Positions 48,593 through 56,180 of a stretch of DNA of 64,000 bases are shown here, piece after piece. The translations under genes were made by a program, and so were the position numbers. Each line of letters opens with the position of its first letter. The first letter of the stretch is position 1. A model generated the notes under the pieces. That model had not been told where the DNA came from and ran no database searches. It saw nothing but the letters and a program-made list of their open reading frames with translations. Source of the DNA: Betaproteobacteria bacterium HGW-Betaproteobacteria-9. GTDB taxonomy: Bacteria > Pseudomonadota > Gammaproteobacteria > Burkholderiales > Burkholderiaceae_C. The stretch is from positions 62,001 to 126,000 of the forward strand of contig PHCC01000006.1 of the NCBI GenBank assembly GCA_002842215.1, given 5' to 3'.

Positions 48593-49264
48593 ATGACCCT
48601 GCCTGTCAACTTTGACAGTGTGAGTGTGGATGCGATCCTGGCTGACTGGATCTGCGCGCTGGCTGACCAGGGTGTGGACGCGGTGGTGGTGCTCGGTCCC
48701 AATCCCTTGGGCGGGCGGGAAGACCGCCAGGTGCTGGCGGTGCATCCGCCCCGCTTGCTGGGGGCTGCACAGGCGCTGGCGGAGAGCAGCGATTTTGGTG
48801 CCGGCTGGCGCGACAGTGACGCCCCCCTGGTGGCCTGGCAGGACATCTCCAAATCGGCTTACGCCGAGCAGGCCGGCCGCTGGCGCCGCCTGTGGCTGGC
48901 CCACGGCCACCGCACGCTGGTGCGCGTGGCGTTCAGTCTGCCGGCCGGGCGAACGTTCGAATGTTTCATGTTCAGCCCGCGGGCCTTTGCCGGGCGGTCC
49001 GAGGCCGCCGAGCTGGCGTGGTCGGCCTTCAACATCTGGCCCATGCTCCGGCGTGCCATTGCCGAACAGCGGCTCTGCCTGAGCCCGCGCGAGCAGGAAA
49101 GCCTGAACCTGGCCTTCGAGGGCCTGACCGCGCGCGAAACCGCGTTGCGCATGGACTGTTCCGAGCGCACGGTGAATTACCACCTGGCCAATGCCATGGC
49201 CAAACTGCAGACCGACAACAAGCTCGCCGCCGTGCAGCGGGCCTGCTGGATCGGCCTCATTTGA
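48593..49264 (+). CDS. LuxR-type transcriptional regulator
   Basis: DNA-binding regulator of 223 residues. The C-terminal GerE domain is textbook: [38 protein letters not shown], then [13 protein letters not shown]. The N-terminal 150 residues have the size and aromatic pattern of an acyl-homoserine-lactone-binding domain, but the usual Trp-Tyr-Asp-Pro signature is not recognisable, so the ligand, if any, may not be an AHL. No luxI gene is present. ATG 48593 has GGAAGGG upstream. Divergent from the kinase gene. A lux-box-like palindrome overlaps its codons 3-9, and a stronger one precedes cqsA. Confidence 0.8.
   Translation: MTLPVNFDSVSVDAILADWICALADQGVDAVVVLGPNPLGGREDRQVLAVHPPRLLGAAQALAESSDFGAGWRDSDAPLVAWQDISKSAYAEQAGRWRRLWLAHGHRTLVRVAFSLPAGRTFECFMFSPRAFAGRSEAAELAWSAFNIWPMLRRAIAEQRLCLSPREQESLNLAFEGLTARETALRMDCSERTVNYHLANAMAKLQTDNKLAAVQRACWIGLI
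48602..48619. promoter_or_regulatory. Second lux-box-like site at the start of the LuxR-type gene
   Basis: CCTGTCA-ACTT-TGACAGT contains the same CCTGTCA-N4-TGACAG core as the site in front of cqsA. It lies within codons 4-9 of the LuxR-type gene, so it also encodes protein. The position would suit negative autoregulation by roadblock. Confidence 0.55.
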
Positions 49265-49291
49265 CCCACCCCCGCCGCCGGGCTTTGATCC

Positions 49292-49381
49292 ACCCCCGCG
49301 CCGCGCCTGTGGCGCGTCACCCCCTCCAGGGGCGGCACTGGCGGGCCGGGAAACCCGGACCCGCGGTGCCCTGCGCCCAGG
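49292..49381 (+). repeat. REP-like intergenic element, copy B
   Basis: Downstream of the LuxR-type gene in the same orientation relative to its gene as copy A is to hbd: CCCCCGCGCCGCGCC, CACCCCCTCCAGGGG, GGCGGCACTGGCGGGCCGGG, then CCCGCGGTGCCCTG. Slightly diverged from the other copies. A short extra CCACCCCCGCCGCCGGG lies just before it. Confidence 0.7.
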
Positions 49382-49463
49382 CCTGTCGCGTCGGAGCCGT
49401 CTCGTTCCCCGCCCTTGCTGCACTGCCGCAAGTTTGCAGTGTTGGCTTGGTCATAATGCGCGC

Positions 49464-50228
49464 ATGACTTTTCTGGCCCTGGATGTTGGGAACACCCGTC
49501 TGAAATGGGCGCTGTACGACGCCCCCCGCGTGGGTGCCCGTTTGCTGGCGCACGGCGCCCAGTTCCTGGAGAACATTGAAAAACTGGCCGATGGCGACTG
49601 GAGCGATCTGCCGGCGCCCAGCTGGGTGGTCGGCTGCATCGTGGCCGGTGACGCGGTCAAGCAGCGCGTGCAGGAACAGCTGGAACTGTGGGATGTGAGT
49701 CCGCAGTGGGTGATTTCCAGCAGCGAGGAGGCGGGCCTGGTCAATGGCTACGACCACCCTGCGCGACTCGGCTCCGACCGCTGGGTCGCCATGATCGGCG
49801 CGCGCCAGCGCCTGCTCTCGCAAGGACCTGCCCGGCCGTGTGTGGTGGTGATGGTAGGCACCGCCGTGACCGTGGAGGCGATCGACACCGAGGGCCGGTT
49901 TCTCGGCGGCATCATCCTGCCGGGCCACGGCATCATGCTGCGCGCGCTGGAGTCCGGCACGGCCGGCCTGCACGTGCCCACCGGCGAAGTGCGTGACTTT
50001 CCCACCAACACCAGCGACGCACTCACCAGCGGCGGCACCTTCGCCATCGCGGGCGCGGTGCAGCGCATGGTGGAGAACCTGCAGCGCCACTGCGGCGAAC
50101 CACCCGTGGCCTACATGACCGGTGGCGCCGGCTGGAAGATGGCGCCCAGCATGTCCATCCCCTTCGAGCTGGTCGACAGCCTGATCTTTGACGGCTTGCT
50201 GGAAGTGGCCGACAGGCGATTGGCGTAA
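49464..50228 (+). CDS. coaX: Type III pantothenate kinase
   Basis: Cytosolic kinase for the first step of coenzyme A synthesis, 254 residues. ASKHA-fold motifs: [12 protein letters not shown] at the N-terminus (ATP), the pantothenate-binding [13 protein letters not shown], the catalytic-Asp region [13 protein letters not shown] with [11 protein letters not shown], and GAGWKM near the C-terminus. Start at ATG 49464, giving [11 protein letters not shown]. Stands alone between two copies of the REP-like element. Confidence 0.93.
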   Translation: MTFLALDVGNTRLKWALYDAPRVGARLLAHGAQFLENIEKLADGDWSDLPAPSWVVGCIVAGDAVKQRVQEQLELWDVSPQWVISSSEEAGLVNGYDHPARLGSDRWVAMIGARQRLLSQGPARPCVVVMVGTAVTVEAIDTEGRFLGGIILPGHGIMLRALESGTAGLHVPTGEVRDFPTNTSDALTSGGTFAIAGAVQRMVENLQRHCGEPPVAYMTGGAGWKMAPSMSIPFELVDSLIFDGLLEVADRRLA

Positions 50229-50229
50229 C

Positions 50230-50308
50230 CCCCCGCGCCGCCTGCGGCGTCACCCCCCAGGGGGCGGCACTGGCGGCCCGGCAAAGCCGGTTCCGCGGTA
50301 CCCTGGGA
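50230..50308 (+). repeat. REP-like intergenic element, copy C
   Basis: Directly follows the coaX stop in the same orientation relative to the gene as the other copies: CCCCCGCGCCGCCTGCGGCG, CACCCCCCAGGGGG, GGCCCGGCAAAGCCGGTTCC, ACCCTGGG. Together with copy D it forms a large inverted pair between convergent genes. Confidence 0.8.
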
Positions 50309-50357
50309 TGAACTCCCTCTCGCTTGTTCCTATGCTCCTCCGGCGTGCGTGCCCTGG

Positions 50358-50434
50358 CCCAGGATGCGGTGGAACCGGCTTTGCCGGGCCACTCGCATCG
50401 CCCCCCGGGGGGTGACGCCGCAGGCGGCGCGGGG
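50358..50434 (-). repeat. REP-like intergenic element, copy D
   Basis: Read from the wax synthase stop on the minus strand: CCCCGCGCCGCCTGCGGCG, CACCCCCCGGGGGG, GGCCCGGCAAAGCCGGTTCC, CATCCTGGG. Inverted relative to copy C, 49 bases away. Both copies are about 77 bases and nearly identical in core. Confidence 0.8.
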
Positions 50435-50459
50435 AAATCGATCCCTGCAGCGCGGGGGG

Positions 50460-52013
50460 TTAAGCGTCTCCCCAGGGCAGCATCAGGGTGAGCGCGAGCA
50501 GCTTCGCAAACTCGGGTTCGAAGGCATCGATGATGCGCTGCGGGTCCGGGCAGAGTGTGGTGTCGGAGATCACGCCAAACTGCACGCCACCGCCATAGCT
50601 CAGGATCGACACCCCCAGTCCCACGGTGCCCGACTGCGGTACCCAGAACATGGTTTGCTCCAGCGTGGCGCCGCACAGTTGCAGCTTGGTCGCCGGGCCG
50701 GGCACGTTGGTCATCACCGCGGTGGTCTTGCGGCCGAACAGCGCGAGCAGCGCGTCCTGAGCCGGTTTGATCAGCAAGCCCGCCACCGACAACAGGCCAA
50801 ACGTCAGCAGCGGTTGCAGGCTGCCCTTGAGCGCGTTCATCCGCGAGCGCACCGCAAACAGCCGCTCGACGGGGTTGTCCAGCCCGATGGGCAGGACCAG
50901 TGGCACCAGGCCGAAGTGGTTGCCCAGTTTCCAGGCGTCTTCGAGGCTGCGCAGGTTGATCGGCACCATGGCCCGGATTTCCTGGCCCGCGGTGTTGTCC
51001 CCGTGGCCCCGCAGATACGCGCCGATGGCCCCGGCCACGCAGCTCAGCAGCACGTCGTTGACCGAGCAGTTCAGCGCCTTGCCGATCGCCTTGACCTCGT
51101 CCAGCGGGATCGGCTGGCACCAGGCCACCCGTTTGGTGTGACCTGGTTGACCCTTGAGCCGGGTGGGCGAGTCGTCGGGCATCAGCGCCAGCGCCGCCAG
51201 ATCGCTGGCGAGCTGGCCGCCCATGCGCGCCAGATCCACCGCCTGGTCCAGGGTGTCGCTGAGGCTTTGCTGCGGCGAGGCGAGCATCGACAACGACTTG
51301 GCGGCGCTGCCTCCCGCCACCTCCAGCGCCTTCGCCGTGAGATCGCCCAGCGGGCGGATCAGGGATTCAGCCAACCAGTCGCCGGCCGCATCCACTCCCT
51401 CCACCGCGGGCTTGCGGCGGGATCGCCGGGGCGGCAGACCGCCACCATCGACCAGGCTCATCATCACGCTGATCAGCGCGATGCCATCGGCGATGCAATG
51501 GTGGATGCGGGCGATCAGCGCGGAGCCGCCTTCGTAGGACTCGATCAGCTCGAACTGCCACAGCGGGTGCTCGGGGTCCAGCGGCTGCATGGCCAGTTCG
51601 GCCACGCGCGCCTGCAGGCTGCTCTGCTCGCTGAGGCCGTTCCGGTGCGGGAGTTTGTGCGTGCGCACATGGCGTTCGAGCTGGAAGTCCGGGTCATCGA
51701 GCCAGTGGGCGCCCGCGGCGTCCTGGCGGGCGATCTGCACAAAGCGGTTGTAGGGCAGCAGGCGATCGCGCACGCGTTCGCTCAGTGCGGCCAGCGTGAT
51801 GCCCGGCCGCAGGATCCACACGCCCACGATCATCATCAGGTTGGACGGCGAATCCATGCGCAGCCAGGCCGTATCGACCTTGCTCATGCGCTCGCCTTCG
51901 AGCCCCAAGGCGCCGGCCAGCGTCGGCGCAGCCTTCTGTGGAGCCGGCCTCGCCCGGGGCTGGTCCGGCGCAGCGACGGTGGGGGCGGCCTTGCGTGTGA
52001 CGCGCTGGACCAT
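50460..52013 (-). CDS. Wax ester synthase/diacylglycerol acyltransferase (WS/DGAT)
   Basis: Bifunctional acyltransferase that joins acyl-CoA to a fatty alcohol or to diacylglycerol, making wax esters or triacylglycerol at the membrane. 517 residues. The catalytic HHxxxDG motif is RIHHCIADGIAL (His171, His172, Asp176). Further blocks: WFxLDxP-like DTAWLRMDSPSNLMM near 47-62 and the late VMTNVPGPATKL. About 40 extra Ala/Pro-rich residues precede the usual start, but GAGGAG upstream of ATG 52013 supports it; ATG 51887 is the alternative. Divergent from an acyl-CoA-binding protein gene. Confidence 0.9.
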   Translation of the reverse strand: MVQRVTRKAAPTVAAPDQPRARPAPQKAAPTLAGALGLEGERMSKVDTAWLRMDSPSNLMMIVGVWILRPGITLAALSERVRDRLLPYNRFVQIARQDAAGAHWLDDPDFQLERHVRTHKLPHRNGLSEQSSLQARVAELAMQPLDPEHPLWQFELIESYEGGSALIARIHHCIADGIALISVMMSLVDGGGLPPRRSRRKPAVEGVDAAGDWLAESLIRPLGDLTAKALEVAGGSAAKSLSMLASPQQSLSDTLDQAVDLARMGGQLASDLAALALMPDDSPTRLKGQPGHTKRVAWCQPIPLDEVKAIGKALNCSVNDVLLSCVAGAIGAYLRGHGDNTAGQEIRAMVPINLRSLEDAWKLGNHFGLVPLVLPIGLDNPVERLFAVRSRMNALKGSLQPLLTFGLLSVAGLLIKPAQDALLALFGRKTTAVMTNVPGPATKLQLCGATLEQTMFWVPQSGTVGLGVSILSYGGGVQFGVISDTTLCPDPQRIIDAFEPEFAKLLALTLMLPWGDA

Positions 52014-52180
52014 GTGATCTCCTCGGATCCCGTGCCATCGGCGCTCACCGGGGGCGCGTTGGCAGGGCTTGTTATGGGTGGAAACGTCTATTCTGACGCC
52101 AGACCGGAACGTAAGATACCGGGCCAGCCCTAAGGCCAATGCCGGTTTCAGGGCGATTCAAAACCAGAAGGAGCCTCTGC

Positions 52181-52435
52181 ATGTCCGACCTCAATACCCG
52201 ATTCGAAGCCGCCGTGGCCAACTCCAAGAACCTGAGTGAGCGGCCCGACAACGCCACCCTGCTCAAGATCTACTCCCTCTACAAGCAGGCGACCACCGGG
52301 GACAACGCCGAGAAGAAACCGGGCTTTGGTGACATGGTGGGCCGCGCCAAATGGGACGCCTGGAACAACTGCAAGGGCACGTCTTCCGACGACGCGATGC
52401 AGCAGTACATCGACCTGATCGAATCTCTGAGTTAA
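52181..52435 (+). CDS. Acyl-CoA-binding protein
   Basis: Small cytosolic four-helix protein, 84 residues, that binds long-chain acyl-CoA. Conserved ACBP blocks: LLKIYSLYKQATTGD near residues 30-44 and KWDAWNNCKGTSSDDAMQQYI near 60-80, with the lysines and tyrosine that hold the CoA. ATG 52181 has AGAAGGAG upstream. Lies 167 bases from the divergent WS/DGAT start, a telling partner for an acyl-CoA-consuming enzyme, and is closed by a bidirectional terminator. Confidence 0.92.
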   Translation: MSDLNTRFEAAVANSKNLSERPDNATLLKIYSLYKQATTGDNAEKKPGFGDMVGRAKWDAWNNCKGTSSDDAMQQYIDLIESLS

Positions 52436-52503
52436 AGAATACCCCCGCCGCGTTCTGGGTTGGGTGATGCACTTCGCCCCGGTCGCTTGATGGAGCTACT
52501 GAC

Positions 52504-52545
52504 AAGAAGGCCTGAGCGCGAGTGTGCTCAGGCCTTCTTCTTTTT
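52504..52545. terminator. Bidirectional terminator between ACBP and PHA-granule genes
   Basis: Perfect 14-bp arms AAGAAGGCCTGAGC (52504-52517) and GCTCAGGCCTTCTT (52526-52539) with an eight-base loop, then CTTTTT. It ends the ACBP gene; its 3' arm contains the stop codon of the minus-strand gene at 52528. Confidence 0.88.
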
Positions 52546-52860
52546 GGCCGCTGATTTGCTGGCGGGCTTTTTGGCGGCCAGCAGTTCGTCGAGGTTCTTC
52601 ACGATCTCACCCTCGATGCGGTCCTTGAACGCGCCGAGCAGGAAACCCAGCTTGGCGTCGAGTTCGAAGTGGTCTTCGGTCACCTTGAGCGAGCCCTTGA
52701 CGCCGGTGCGGCTGAACTGCACTTCGTCGCAGTCGCCACCCTCCTCGTAGGTGCAGCTCATGTCGAACTCGGCTTCGGCCTGCTCGGCCCATTTCCAGGC
52801 CACTTTTCGCGCGCCGGCGAGGCCCAGCTGGTGTTTGCGTTGGATCTGAATGTCGGCCAT
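52528..52860 (-). CDS. PHA granule-associated regulator-like protein (TIGR02610 type)
   Basis: Small protein of 110 residues resembling the polyhydroxyalkanoic acid system family (PHA_gran_rgn). It starts MADIQIQRKHQLG and ends with a Lys/Ala-rich tail (KKPASKSAAKKKKA) that could bind nucleic acid or granule surface. Acidic middle VTEDHFELDAKLGFLLGAFK is family-like. Role inferred from the family: PHA granule formation. Its stop codon lies inside the shared terminator hairpin. Confidence 0.8.
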   Translation of the reverse strand: MADIQIQRKHQLGLAGARKVAWKWAEQAEAEFDMSCTYEEGGDCDEVQFSRTGVKGSLKVTEDHFELDAKLGFLLGAFKDRIEGEIVKNLDELLAAKKPASKSAAKKKKA

Positions 52861-52872
52861 GGGCTTTCCTGC

Positions 52873-53988
52873 TCAAGGGGTTGTGGTTCGTGCGGGGGTA
52901 GCGGCCCGCAGGGCGGGCACCAGGTCGGTCAACACGGCAAGGCGCTGTTCGGGTGACCGTCTGGCCAATGCGCGCACCGCATCATAGAACCGGGCGAAGT
53001 CGCGGCCTTCGCACTCGAACAGGGCTTCGAAGCCGGGCACGAGGTCGTCGTAGGCGGCCTGCGCGCCAAAGCTGGCGTTGTTGGCCCGCGCCACCCAGGC
53101 GTCGTAGCCCCGGTAGCCCGCCCAGTGTTGCCGCATCTCGGCGTACCGCGCGTGGAACCGCGCCATCTCGCCGGCTTTGAGCCGGCGCTTCTGGTCGGCG
53201 GTGGTGTTCACGTCTTCAAAGATCGCCTGCAGGTGCTCGCGCGTGTCGCGTGTGAGCGCGCGGAAAGCCTGGCGCCGGGCGTCGAAGGCCGCGTATTCCC
53301 TTTGCGCCTTTTCGCCCGCCTGCGTCAGCCAGCGTGCGCCCCCGAGCCGCTCCACCGCGGTCGCGAACGATTCGTTGAACGCGGTGTCGTCGGCCACGTA
53401 GACCACTTGGTGCGCCAGTTCGTGAAACAGGATGCGGGCGAGTTCGCCTTCGGGATAGGCAATGAAGGTGTTGAGCAAAGGGTCGCCGCCGGCCCAGTTC
53501 ATCCAGCCCAGCGTGGAATAGGCCAGCACGGGGTACACCGCCACGTCCATGGGGCCGTCGCTCAGGCTGGCCGCAAAGGCCTTCGCATCACTTTCGTTGA
53601 AATAGCCCCGGTAGCCCACACAGCCCGCGACCGGAAAGCACCATTGCTTCAGCGTGAGCGAGAGCTCGGGTGCGGCCACCACGTTGTAGACCGCGGCGCG
53701 GCGCCGCAGGTCGGCGTAGCGCTGGTAGCTGGTGTTGTCGGGCAGGGCCAGCGCGTCAACGGCGAAGCGGCGCATGCGCTGGGCGAGCTGCAGGCGTTGG
53801 CGCAGTTCTGCGGGGGTTTGTGCATCTTCGATCCAGTCGTGCAGGGGGCGGGCCGCGCCCATCAACCGCAGGTGCCCGGAAACCGATTGCCAGTAGTAGC
53901 CCAGGCCGCTGGCCGGGCCGGCGCAGCCACTCAGCGCCCAGATGAGCGCGGCGGCCAGGGCGGCGGTCAGCGGGCGGGTGGGCAACAT
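52873..53988 (-). CDS. Lipoprotein zinc aminopeptidase (PF10023-like)
   Basis: Putative metallopeptidase of 371 residues. Signal peptide with lipobox ALSGC puts it on a membrane facing the periplasm. The HELAH motif (LARILFHELAHQVVYV) gives two zinc His and the catalytic Glu, and FNESFATAVERLGG downstream supplies the third-ligand Glu (gluzincin-like). Family members are annotated as predicted aminopeptidases; the real substrate is unknown. ATG 53988 is chosen for its lipoprotein leader. Lies 11 bases before the MoCo oxidoreductase stop in the direction of transcription, so the two are likely co-transcribed. Confidence 0.83.
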   Translation of the reverse strand: MLPTRPLTAALAAALIWALSGCAGPASGLGYYWQSVSGHLRLMGAARPLHDWIEDAQTPAELRQRLQLAQRMRRFAVDALALPDNTSYQRYADLRRRAAVYNVVAAPELSLTLKQWCFPVAGCVGYRGYFNESDAKAFAASLSDGPMDVAVYPVLAYSTLGWMNWAGGDPLLNTFIAYPEGELARILFHELAHQVVYVADDTAFNESFATAVERLGGARWLTQAGEKAQREYAAFDARRQAFRALTRDTREHLQAIFEDVNTTADQKRRLKAGEMARFHARYAEMRQHWAGYRGYDAWVARANNASFGAQAAYDDLVPGFEALFECEGRDFARFYDAVRALARRSPEQRLAVLTDLVPALRAATPARTTTP

Positions 53989-53999
53989 GGCCGGGGCTT

Positions 54000-56087
54000 T
54001 CAGGTCGGGCTGGCCGCGGGTTCGACCTCGACCAGGCAGTCGTAGAACACCGGTCCGCGACCCAGGTCGGTTACATGCTGGCTGGTGAGCTGGTTGACGT
54101 TGGTGCCGGCCAGGCCGAGCTTGCGCCACCAGATGCCCAGGCCGTTGACCACACCGGGCCGGGCGCGCTTCGAGACCTCGGCCTTGCAGAGATATTCACC
54201 CCGGTCGTTGAACACACGGACCACCTGGCCGCTCTGGATGCCACGGGCCGCCGCGTCGGCGGCGTGCAGTTCCAGCACCGGCTCCCCCTCAATGTCGCGC
54301 AGGCTTTTGACGTTGACGAAGGTGGAGTTGAGGAAGTTGCGCGCTGGTGGCGAGATCATGGCCAGGGGGTAGCACTCGCTGCTGCCCGGGGTCTCGAAAT
54401 TGGGCAGGTGGTCGGGCAGGCCGTCCAGCCCCATCGCAGCCAGCCCGGCGTTGAAGAAGGTGCAGCGGCCCGAGGGCGTGGGAAAGCCGCCCTGGGCAAA
54501 AGGTGCGTCGGGCAGCGGCAGGGTGGCAAAGCCCTGGTCGAGCAGCGTCTGGAAATCCACCTGATCGCCAAACGCCGTGCGGCACAGGGTTTCATCGCTG
54601 TCGCTGAAACAGGGGTTGTCAAAGCCCAGGCGGGCGGCCAGTGCGCGGAAGATGTCGGTGTTGCTGCGTGCCTGGCCCAGTGGTTCGATCGCCGGGCGGT
54701 TGAGCAGCACGTCGGTGTGGCCGTAGCTGGCGTGCACGTCCCAGTGCTCCAGCTGGGTGGTGGCGGGCAGGATGTAGTCGGCGTGGTCGGCGGTGTCGGT
54801 CTGGAAATGCTCCAGCACCACGGTGAACAGGTCCTCGCGTTCAAAGCCCTTCACCACCTGGCCCGACTCGGGCGCCACAGCCACCGGGTTGCTGTTGTAG
54901 ACGATCAGCGCTTCGATCTTCGGGCCGAAAGCGGGCGAGCTGTCGCGCAGCAGATCGTCGCCGATGGTGATCATGTTGAGGGTGCGCGGCTGGCGGCCGG
55001 CCAGGAGGTCGGGCCGGTGCAGTGCGGCGCGCTGGACGGGGAAATGCCCCGAGGCCGACAGCAGCAGGCCGCCGGCGCGGTGGCGCCAGGCGCCCACCAG
55101 CGCAGGCAGGCAGGCGATGGCCCGCACCGCGTTGCCGCCGCCGCGCACGCGCTGCATGCCGTAGTTCAGGCGGATCGCGGCGGGCCGGGTGGTGCCGTAG
55201 GCGCGCGCCAGGTCGGTGATCTGCTGCACCGGGATGCCGCAGACCTCGGCGGCGCGCTCGGGCGGCCATTGCAGGGCGCGCTCGCGCAGCGCGTCCCAGC
55301 CCAGCGTGTGTTGCGCGATGTAGTCGTGGTCCAGCCAGTCGTGGGTGATCAGCTCGTGCATCAGTGCCAGGGCCAGCGCGGCGTCGGTGCCGGGGCGCAG
55401 GGCGATGTGTTCGTGGCACTTGTCGGCGGTCTCGCTGCGGCGCGGGTCGATGCAGACCAGGCGCGCGCCGTCGCGTTTGGCCTGCTGTGCCAGGCGCCAG
55501 AAGTGCAGGTTGCTGGCGATCGAGTTGCTGCCCCAGATGACGATGAGCTTCGCTTCGGCGAAAAACTCGACCTTCATGCCGACCTTGGCGCCCAGCGTGG
55601 TCACCAGGCCTTCGCCGCCCGCGGCCGCACAGATGGTGCGCTCCAGGAGCGAGGCGCCCAGCTGGTGGAAGAAGCGGGCGGCCATGCCTTCGCTTTGCAC
55701 CAGGCCCATGGTGCCGGCGTAGCTGTAGGGCAGGATGGCCTGCGGGTCGCGGGCGGCGATGGTCTTCAGGCGTGCCGCGATGTCTTCCAGCGCTTCGTCC
55801 CAGTCCACCGGAGCGAACTGGCCGCTGCCTTTGGGGCCTGTGCGTTTGAGCGGCTGCAGGATGCGCTCGGGGTGGTAGCTGCGTTCGGTGTAGCGCGAAA
55901 CCTTGGTGCACAGCGCACCATCGGTGTGCCGGTGCGCCGGGTTGCCCTGCACCCGCAGGGCCACGCCGTTGTGGACCGTGGTCAGCAGGGCGCAGGTGTC
56001 GGGGCAGTCGTGTGGACAGGCGCCGCGCACCACGGTGTCCGCCGGGTTCGTCGGGCCGCCGCCGCCGTGGGTCGGGGTGTCGATCAT
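54000..56087 (-). CDS. Molybdopterin-dependent oxidoreductase
   Basis: DMSO-reductase-superfamily enzyme, 695 residues. The iron-sulfur motif CPHDCPDTC plus a later Cys (GALCTKV) holds a [4Fe-4S] cluster; the molybdopterin domain follows (WGSNSIASNLHFWR, ITIGDDLLRDSSPAF) and a C-terminal dinucleotide-binding domain (LMISPPARNFLNSTF). No twin-Arg leader is seen, so it is probably cytosolic. The substrate is not evident; the family includes assimilatory nitrate reductases and biotin sulfoxide-like enzymes. ATG 56087 is chosen; ATG 56117 also possible and adds ten residues. Confidence 0.87.
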   Translation of the reverse strand: MIDTPTHGGGGPTNPADTVVRGACPHDCPDTCALLTTVHNGVALRVQGNPAHRHTDGALCTKVSRYTERSYHPERILQPLKRTGPKGSGQFAPVDWDEALEDIAARLKTIAARDPQAILPYSYAGTMGLVQSEGMAARFFHQLGASLLERTICAAAGGEGLVTTLGAKVGMKVEFFAEAKLIVIWGSNSIASNLHFWRLAQQAKRDGARLVCIDPRRSETADKCHEHIALRPGTDAALALALMHELITHDWLDHDYIAQHTLGWDALRERALQWPPERAAEVCGIPVQQITDLARAYGTTRPAAIRLNYGMQRVRGGGNAVRAIACLPALVGAWRHRAGGLLLSASGHFPVQRAALHRPDLLAGRQPRTLNMITIGDDLLRDSSPAFGPKIEALIVYNSNPVAVAPESGQVVKGFEREDLFTVVLEHFQTDTADHADYILPATTQLEHWDVHASYGHTDVLLNRPAIEPLGQARSNTDIFRALAARLGFDNPCFSDSDETLCRTAFGDQVDFQTLLDQGFATLPLPDAPFAQGGFPTPSGRCTFFNAGLAAMGLDGLPDHLPNFETPGSSECYPLAMISPPARNFLNSTFVNVKSLRDIEGEPVLELHAADAAARGIQSGQVVRVFNDRGEYLCKAEVSKRARPGVVNGLGIWWRKLGLAGTNVNQLTSQHVTDLGRGPVFYDCLVEVEPAASPT

Positions 56088-56180
56088 GGATGTAAAAAAA
56101 TGTTGTACGCTGGTCATCCCGTTGAGCACGGTTTTTGCTGCGCAGAAACTGCCTCAAATCAGCATATCAGGAGATTCCGC

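Noticed and set aside
52014-52139. Longer start of the wax synthase at 52139
   Set aside because: GAGGAG immediately before ATG 52013 decides the start, and the extension would run through the promoter region of both divergent genes.
54075-56180. Long upstream extension of the BCAA-type binding protein frame
   Set aside because: It is antisense to the molybdopterin oxidoreductase; the signal peptide and CAGGAG fix the start at 56181.
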